A stretch of 64,000 bases of DNA, taken from positions 226,195,034 to 226,259,033 of the forward strand of contig NC_050097.1 of the NCBI RefSeq assembly GCF_902167145.1, read 5' to 3'. The translations under genes and the position numbers were made by a program. Origin of the DNA: Zea mays. Taxonomy: Eukaryota > Streptophyta > Magnoliopsida > Poales > Poaceae. Below the pieces are notes generated by a model. It searched no databases. It was not told the DNA's origin and was given only the letters and a program-made list of their open reading frames with translations. Shown here in pieces: positions 56,965 to 64,000 of the stretch (position 1 is the stretch's first letter; every line of letters starts with the position of its first letter).

Positions 56965-59900
56965 TTACACATAGTATCTCTGAAGCTTGTCTGTGTTCCA
57001 GGAACTTGGAGTATCATTCCCATCCATGTCTCTTAACATGTACAATCCAGGTCTTGACGAAGATACTACCAAGAAGGGGCCCTCCCACTTGAGTTGTAGC
57101 TTCACCACTGTTTCGAGGTTAGCTATTCTTCGAAGTACCAAATGCCCTGGCTTAGTATTCTTTAATCTAACTTTCCTGTCCCGTCACTTTGCTGTTTCGG
57201 CTTGGTATTTATTGATATAATCTATTGCCTGAAGTCTGACCCCTTCTATAGAGTCTTTTGATATTTTGTAAGTGTCTTCATCCTCTGCCGAAGCTAGAGT
57301 CCTTATTGATACCATCTTCGCTTCTTCCGGTGTTATTGCTTCATCACCGAACAAAAGCTTAAACGGGATGAAACCTATTGATCTTGAGACGACAGTATTA
57401 TGATTCCACACTACCTTTACTAGTTCGTCTGGCCACTTTCCCTTTGGCAGATTAAAGATTGATCTCATTATTCCTGTGATAATGATTCTATTTGTCCGCT
57501 CTACTAAGTCGTTGGATTCTGGATGTCTTACTGATACAAAGTGCATTTTTGTTCCAATTTGATCACAGAAAGTTTTGAACGCTTTGGAGTCAAACTATGC
57601 TCCATTGTCAACTATGATAGCCTTCGGCATGCCGAAGCGGCAAGAGATATTTTGCCCGAAAAACTTTTGGACTGTGACCGAAGTTATCGTGGCTATTGGT
57701 TTGTCTTCGATCCATTTTTAGAAATATTCCACTGCTACTACAACATATCTCAGATTCACTTGGGTTGGTGGAAGTGGTCCTAGCAAATCTAGTCCCCATA
57801 TCTGCAATGGCCAAGTGGGCCGAATCAGTTGCATTAGAGATGAAGGTTGTTTCTGGTCCCTGGCACACTTCTGGCAATTATCACATTTTTGCACCAGGTC
57901 TGCTGCATCCGAAGCAGCCTTTGTCCAGCAAAACCCTTGTCTAAAAACCTTGCCAAGGACTGGTCTAGATCCAATGTGGGCTCCACATATTCCTAAGTGT
58001 ATTTCCTTCATCAATTCTTGACCTTCGGCTCTGGATAGACATTTTAGAATTGGGGATAATACTCCTTGCTTAAATAATTCCCTTTCTATAATCATATATG
58101 GCCTTGTTTTGGCATGCATCCTTTTTATGTAAGCTTCATCATCTGAAGGGTAATTGCCCTGGAGAAAGGATACAATTTTTGTTCTCCAATCTTCGATATG
58201 CACAGGCGAAATTGTAAGCACCGCCCTTTCCATGAGTTCAACCGAAGGTGCTTTGAGAGTTTCAAAGAATACTTCTGGGGGAGTGGAAGCCCTGTGCCAC
58301 TGATTTGGCTAGCAAGTCTGCTTGTTCATTGCCCCCTCTTGGGATATTTTTCACTAAGAATCCTTCAAAGGAGGCTTCCATTTTTCGGACTGTGTCAAGA
58401 TATTTTTCAAGCTTCGGATCCCTTGCCTTGCTGCTTTTGTCAACCTGGTCTGTGATTACTTGAGAGTCAGATTTAAGTACTACTCTTCTTATTCCCATGG
58501 CCTTAAGCTTTTGAAGCCCCAACAGGACTGCTTCGTATTCTGCAATGTTGTTTGTGCACTGGAATTCCAACCTAGCTACATAGCAGGTTTTGATTTTTGA
58601 TGGTGCAATTAAAACAGCTACTGCACCTACGCCAAAGGTTCCCCACGAGCCATCACAGAACACTATCCAAGCTTCGTCATCTATCAAATGTCCTTCTTCA
58701 TGAGCCCCTAGCGTCCAATCGGCAATAAAGTCTACCAGTGCTTGAGATTGTATCGAAGATCTATGAACAAAGTCAATGGTGAATTCGTTCAACTCTGCAG
58801 CCCACTTGTCAACCCTTTCTGTAGCTTCTCTGTTTCTTATGATGTACTTTAAGGGTTGAGACGAAGGTGCTATTATATGGTAAGACTGAAAATAATACTG
58901 AAGCTTCCTGGAAGTCATCAATACAACATATAGTACCTTCTCCAACTCTGTGTAATTCCTTTTTGATGGACTTAATACTTTGGAGATGAAGTAAACTGGG
59001 ACTTCTTTCTTTGTCCTGCTTTTCTTGAACCAGTGTTGCATTGACTGTAGTGTGGGAGGCAGCTACATACAATAGCAGTAGGGCACTTGATGAAGGTGGA
59101 GTCAAGGTTGCTAATTGTATAAGATATTGTTTCAAATCTTCAAGGGCCTTTTGCTGAACCAGTCCCCATTAAAAGACTTCGACTGACTTTAATACTTCGA
59201 AGAATGATAGATTCCTTTGTGTTGATCTTGAAATAAATCTATTTAGTGATGCTAGCCTTCCTATCAATCTCTGGGCATCTTTTCTTGACTTTGGTGGTTC
59301 CATCCGAAGTATAGCTTCAATCTTGCTTGGGTTAGCTTCAATCCCCTTTGTTGATACTAGACAGCCCAGGAATTTTCCTTTCTTTACTCCGAAGACACAT
59401 TTTTCTAGGTTTAACTTGGGGCCAGCCTTTCTGAAGTTGGCAAATGTTTCTTGCAAATTAGCAAGTGATTTTCTTGCTTCGTGCTCTTGACTATGATATC
59501 ATCAACATATGTGAAAACATTCCTACCAATCTGAGTACAAAGAACCTTGGAAGTCATTCTGTTGAAAATTCCTCCAGCATTCTTGAGCCCTTAGGCATCC
59601 GAAGATAGCAATAAGTTCCACTAGGGGATCATCTTCCTTTTTCATCCAAATCTGATGGTAGCCTAAGTAACAGTCCAGCAGGCTCATGAGCTCCGAAGTG
59701 GCTGCCGCATCTATAAGGGAGTCTATTCTTGGCAAAGGAAATTCATCATTCGGGCATGCCTTGTTGAGATCTATGAAATCAATACACATTCTCCACTTTC
59801 TGTTGGCCTTTTTCACCATCACAGTATTGGTTAGCCATTCTGGATATGTCACTTCTCTGATTACTCCGGCACTCAGGAGTCTTTTGACTTCATTTCTTGC

Positions 59901-60720
59901 ACCTTCGGCTTTGTCATCTGACATCTTCTAAAGATTCTGCTTCCTTAGTCTGATGGTTGGATCCACATTGAGAGAATGCTCGATGACATATCTATTGACA
60001 CCACATAGATAATTGGATGATCAAGAAAAGACATCCCTGCTATTGAATAAGAACTTTGATAAAGCCTTTTCTTGTTCCTCAGATAACTGGGATCCAAACA
60101 ACACTTTCTGTTCAGCTACGTCTTCACACAAAAGCATGGACTTTGGTTGGTCCGCTGAAGCAGCTTTATCTCTTATGTATTTGTGTTGCTAGTGAGCTTT
60201 AGCTTTGTATATGTTGTGAATGGCCCTGGAATCTGTCCAATTCCCTTCAGTCATTCTAGTAGCCTCCTGGCTTCCATGTACAACAATGGAACCCTGGTTT
60301 GGTGATATTTTTATACACAAATATGATGGACGAGTATCGCTTTGAAAGCATTCAATGTTCCTCATCCAACGATTGCATTCCAAGGATAATCCATGTCTAC
60401 AATGTCAAACACAACTTGCTCAGTTCTAGTATTATGCACGTAACCAAAGGTGATTGGCATTGTTATTTTTCGAGTGCCACTATCTTCTTTCCTTTGAAGC
60501 CACACAGGGGGGGTGTTGCATCGTGTATCTTGTCGTCTTGCTCTTGCATCTGACTGAAAGCTTTTGCAAAGATAATGTCTGTTGCACTGCCTATATCCAC
60601 CAGGACATTGTGGACCAAGAACCATTTAGTGACACAGGATATGACCATGGCATCATTGTGGGGATAATCCTTAAGCTGAAGGTCCTCTTGAGAAAATGTA
60701 ATCGGCACATGAGACCATTT
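56965..60720 (-). pseudogene. pol of the Tat-like element (protease-RT-RNase H-integrase), broken
   Basis: Minus-strand order: protease region (60708-60300, LVDIGSATDIIFAKAF, active site D-I-G where D-T/S-G is usual); RT (59924-59170) with KWRMCIDFIDLNKACP, LLDCYLGYHQIWM and YVDD at 59509-59498; RNase H (about 58690-58280) with FCDGSWG, NNIAEYEA and KSDSQ; integrase (58233-57184) with a CDNCQKC zinc finger, GLDLLGPLP, a DNG motif and HPESNDLVERTN; and a C-terminal WxGPF-type segment ending KLQRYYV stop at 56965. Frameshifts in RT (about 59580-59650) and stops (for example after VVVAVEYF at 57718) inactivate it. Confidence 0.85.
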
Positions 60721-60735
60721 AGACTTGATGTAGGG

Positions 60736-60879
60736 TCATTGTACTCCAACATGTTGTACCCTTCTTTGTGCTTCCTTCGATTGTTTCTTGTTGGCTAGTT
60801 CGAAGCTTGAACCGCATGTGATCGGAAGCATGAGCTTTGTCGCCGAAGGTGACGCAGCTTGATGACTTTGCGAAGCCAT
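60736..60879 (-). pseudogene. gag N-terminus remnant of the Tat-like element
   Basis: The ATG at 60879-60877 opens a 48-codon frame (MASQSHQAAS...KKQSKEAQRRV...) right after the primer site. It is followed almost at once by the protease part of pol, so nearly the whole gag is deleted. The copy could not form particles by itself. Confidence 0.6.
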
Positions 60880-60921
60880 TGTTGTGGTAGTGGAAGTGAG
60901 TTCACCGGAGGTGGGCACCAA

Positions 60922-61536
60922 TGTTGTTTACTTGCTTTTTATTGCTGTGAACCAGAAACAAGATAACACAATTGTTAAATGTTAAGGATCTTCGTCCTTC
61001 AAAGCATTATCTCCTTCAGGATATAATGAGCCTCGGACGAAGGTCATGAAGAACAAGTCTTTATCATTCACAAATATAAAAACATTATTACAGATGTAAC
61101 ATTATGTCATTTACTCATTTCATATCACATGTTAAAACAATGCTAGAATCCACTTCATATATTAATAAAGTAATACAAAATATACATTGCATTTGTACCT
61201 TCGGCTTGCTCGAAGATAAAAAGGGTGAGCAAAATTCCAATCCAGCGTGAACGGTACGGGGTAATGTTCATCTATTTATAGGCAAGGAACACGGTCCATT
61301 CAAAAATACATTTATGACCCTAACATCTACACATTATCCTAGTACAAGTATCAAGGATTAATGAGTCTTTTCCTCTCTGGCTCAACGTCACATCTGACCT
61401 TCGTAACCATCTGGAGCCGAAGCTATGATCCTTCGACGCTTTGCTAATGCCTGTTGCAGCTTTGGCACTCAGTCCCTTTGGTTGTAGACAATTCCTTCAT
61501 CCCGATGACCTTTGGTAGAGAATGAGACCCCCAACA
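60922..61536 (-). repeat. 5' LTR of the Tat-like element with adjacent primer site
   Basis: Plus-strand TGTTGTTTACTTGC to GACCCCCAACA, 615 bp. Next to it the minus strand reads TTGGTGCCCACCTCCGGTG (60920-60902), the likely primer site, which differs from the iMet type of the other elements nearby. Confidence 0.8.
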
Positions 61537-62530
61537 GATTCCTCCATTGAGGATCCGTCGTAGTCACTGTGGGTGCTACAGCATGCAACCGACGTAGGTA
61601 GGAGACGGTCGCTCGACCGCTAGATCTAGATTGGGTGGTCAGGATTCATGTATATATATCGGTTTGCTATTTTAAATCAAGATCGTAGATCCCGCGATAC
61701 GAGGATCAGGGTGAAGTGTAGTGTCAGCACCTCTCAGACCGTCGATCTAGAATCCAACGATAGATAGCGTGTACCGATTCATTATACTTACGATCTAATT
61801 TGGACCACAGGTGTTAGATCCGACGGATAGGAGTTCACCATACCCCTTCGATCGTGCACATTTTCAAAAGAGCTCCTGTAGAATTAACAAATAAACCCGC
61901 ACTCAAGTTAGTTTGAAGATTCATGCGAACAAGTCCTGTTATATTCAAATTGAACCCTAACTTTTACAATAATAGAAACATAGTCTATTAATCCATGGAT
62001 ATTTATAAAATTAATCTATAAATTGATTTCTAAAAATACAATGAACCCAAAACCTAGAAAATCCATATTTTATCTGTTTTAACTCTGATTTTAGTGATTC
62101 TCGAACCTACGGTTTTGTAGCAACGCATAGAATATTATTGTATGGTTTGTTTCCATCTTTGGTGTAATGTTATTTTTACCTATTCATTGTCTATCTATAT
62201 GTGTTGCTACGATTAGAAGCGAGGTTGTGAGGAACTTGGATCCTACATTGGAGAAGTATCTAAAGTTGCACCAAAAAGACAAGTTGTGTCCTTGATCACT
62301 TTCTTTGACCTAATAATGATCTTTATAATCAATGTGGCACTATTAGGTTAAGACGATGGGATCTAATAGGTTACCTAATTTTGTTTACCCTACACCTTGT
62401 AAATAAATGAATTATTGTGTCTTATTGCTTTTGCTCAACCTGGTTTTAGGATTAATATTATATCTGAATTATTATCATGCTTTATCAGTATTGCTGGATT
62501 ATTTATTGCTCATGATAAGATTATTGTGTT
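61537..62530 (+). repeat. E2 3' LTR, segment 3, truncated
   Basis: It begins with the second GATTC. Clear homology to LTR A around 16740-17190: TTTAGTGATTCTCGAACCTA, GCGAGGTT, CTAATAGGTT, ATTGTTCATGATAAGAT. The match ends at about 62530, before the expected last kilobase of the LTR, so the E2 terminus is missing. Confidence 0.6.
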
Positions 62531-63094
62531 AAAGAGAAATGGATTGCCCGATTTCATTTCCTGGTTCAAACATAAGGTACATGCTTAGTTTATCAAAGAT
62601 CCGTCTATGTTGCCTCTGTAAGATGATGTGATTGCTTCGTAGCTCATCAGGAATTGCATCGTACATAGGCAATTGAAGTGGTTTGTACGAAGGTGGCCAT
62701 GGTAGTGCTTGCAACTCCACAACTAGAGGGGAAGCATCATCATAGAGAAAATCGTTGTGATTAAATGCTTCGTACTCAAGGTTGTCTTGATTGTTGTCTT
62801 CATTCCGAGGATCCCTATGTTGGTATTGATGTTCTGGCTCAATGTTGCGCATTTCTTCGGTTGTGTCATCAATGTTCTTCTGTAAATCTGAGAGACGAAG
62901 CATCTTTTCTCTGCATTTTCTACTTGTTGATGGATGGCCTCCAGGTTTTGTAATTCTTGATCAAGTGCTTCGTCTTGCTGAGTTGGATTGACTGCCTTCC
63001 TCTTTTGATTGCATGCTTGCTGTAGCGCTTCTTCTCCTTGGTTCATGTCCAAGGATGTGTGGACCGAGCTAGTCACTCTTGTCTTTTTCGGTAG
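62531..63094 (-). pseudogene. gag fragment of another Ty3-like element
   Basis: Two overlapping minus frames (63076-62723 and 62903-62529) form one broken frame with a shift near 62905. A Gln/Glu-rich coiled segment (DQELQNLEAIHQQVENAEK) is followed by LPWPPSYKPLQLPMYD, which resembles the start of gypsy gag core domains. It is cut at 62530 by E2 LTR sequence and at 63095 by the GC-rich LTR. The remaining genes are absent. Confidence 0.5.
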
Positions 63095-64000
63095 TGTCGG
63101 GGACCATAATTAGGGGTACCCTCAAGACTCCTAATTCTCAGCTGGTAACCCCCATCAGCACAAAGCTGAAAAGGCCCGATGGGTGCGATTAAGGAAGGGA
63201 TCGGTCCATTCGAGGGACTCGATCACGCCTCGCCCGAGCCTCGCCTCGGGCAAGGGCAGCCGACCCTGGAGGATCTCCGCCTCGCCCGAGGCCCCCCTCC
63301 AGCGACGAACATACTTCCGGCTCGCCCGAGGCCCTGTCTTCGCCAAGAAGCAACCCTGACCAAATCGCCGCGCCAACCGACCAAATCGCATGAGCATTTA
63401 ATGCAAAGGTGGTCTGACACCTTTATCCTGACGCGTGCCCTTCAGTCGACAGAGCCGAAGTGACCGCAGTCACTTCGCCGCTCCACTGACCGGCCTGACA
63501 GAAGGACAGCGCCGCATGCGCGGTACCGACTGCCGTGCCACTTGACAGAGTGAGGCTGACAGGCAGTCAGGCCCGGCCTCAGGCACCATAGGAAGCTCCG
63601 CTTCGCCCGACCCAGGGCTCGGACTCGGGCTAAGCCCCGGAAGACGGCGAACTCCGCTCCGCCCGACCCAGGGCTCGGACTTGGGCTCAGCTCCGGAAGA
63701 CGGCGAACTCCGCTCCTCCCAACCCAGGGCTCGGACTCGGGCTAAGCCCCGGAAGACGGCGAACTCCGCTCCGCCCGACCCAGGGCTCAGACTCGGGCTA
63801 AGCCCCGGAAGACGACGAACTCCGCTCCGCCCGACCCAGGGCTCGGACTTGGGCTCAGCTCCGGAAGACGACGAACACCGCTCCGCCCGACCCAGGGCTC
63901 GGACTCAACCCTGGCCTCAGCCGACGGTCTCCGCCTTGCCCGACCCAGGGGCTCAGACTCGACCTCGGCCATGGAAGACAGACTCGACCTCGACTTCGGA
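63095..64000 (+). mobile_element. Partial LTR of the GC-rich Ty3 family, running off the window
   Basis: It starts TGTCGGGGACCATAATTAGGGG like the LTRs at 19050 and 28329, with the same 56-bp array (landmarks near 63607, 63663, 63719, 63775, 63831, 63887). It differs more from those two than they do from each other, so it is an independent insertion. Whether it is a 5' LTR, 3' LTR or solo cannot be told here. Confidence 0.82.

Larger units (their letters stand above)
52241..61536 (-). mobile_element. Ty3/gypsy (Tat-like) element with an antisense gene
   Basis: LTRs of 561 bp (left, 3') and 615 bp (right, 5') begin TGTTG on the minus strand. They are flanked by GATTC at 52236-52240 and 61537-61541. 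The minus strand carries a gag remnant and pol (protease, RT, RNase H, integrase). The plus strand carries a converging gene between pol and the 3' LTR. Extra genes in this position are known in the Tat lineage. All frames are broken. The right LTR has about 54 bp absent from the left one (about 61080-61133). Confidence 0.82.
34574..62530 (+). mobile_element. Old Ty3/Del-like gag-only element E2, host of three later insertions
   Basis: Order on the plus strand: LTR D, iMet primer site, leader, decayed gag, polypurine tract, 3' LTR. The pieces are 34574-36593, 38902-40093, 51743-52240 and 61542-62530. Between them lie a solo LTR (CGTGT duplication), a LARD-like element (GGCCC) and a Tat-like Ty3 element (GATTC). 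Gag continues in sense across the solo LTR, and the 3' LTR can be followed across both later insertions by homology to LTR A. No pol exists between gag and the polypurine tract. Confidence 0.75.

Overview
The window looks like a chromosome segment from a large-genome grass, most likely maize (Zea mays) or a close relative. It holds one recognisable host-type gene. The rest is two decayed CACTA DNA transposons and a nest of LTR retrotransposons, with long LTRs, tRNA-iMet-type primer sites, a 5S-RNA-bearing (Cassandra-type) LTR, MITEs and a tRNA-derived SINE. Family names are recognition by eye. Structural claims (LTR ends, target-site duplications, primer sites, polypurine tracts, splice sites, catalytic motifs) are read directly from the sequence.

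Layout, left to right. 1-8393: right-hand part of a CACTA element with remains of its TNP2-type transposase and its second gene, broken by older Ty3 and copia-like fragments and ending in a canonical CACTA terminus. 8394-9890: a 1.5-kb island holding an intact but divergent glucuronoxylan 4-O-methyltransferase-family gene (8747-9730). 9891-11449: a second CACTA element with a five-exon transposase-like pseudogene on the minus strand, cut by a Cassandra-type LTR (11450-11728). 11889-14856: two truncated related LTRs.

14857-34573: long (about 3.3 kb) Ty3/Del-Tekay-like LTRs in inverted, head-to-head arrangements (A/B meeting at 18446, C/D meeting at 34574). The A arm carries a SINE and the B arm a 10.9-kb GC-rich Ty3 element (19050-29949, target duplication ACACT). 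That Ty3 element has lost reverse transcriptase and RNase H, leaving a protease-integrase fusion.

34574-62530: an old gag-only Ty3 element (E2) that has received three later insertions, each with a clean 5-bp duplication. These are a solo LTR inside gag (36594-38901, CGTGT), a non-coding LARD-like element with over-4-kb LTRs (40094-51737, GGCCC), and a Ty3 element with pol on minus and a converging antisense gene on plus (52241-61536, GATTC). 62531-64000: a gag fragment and the start of another GC-rich LTR of the 19050 family.

Apart from the methyltransferase-family gene, nothing here looks like a functional host gene. I see no RNA genes, CRISPR arrays or prokaryotic operons. I did not find a clearly new biological system. 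The most informative items are the methyltransferase with altered signature residues, the LARD-like element with a MITE in only one LTR, the inverted LTR fusions, and an antisense gene with a TATA box conserved in two copies.
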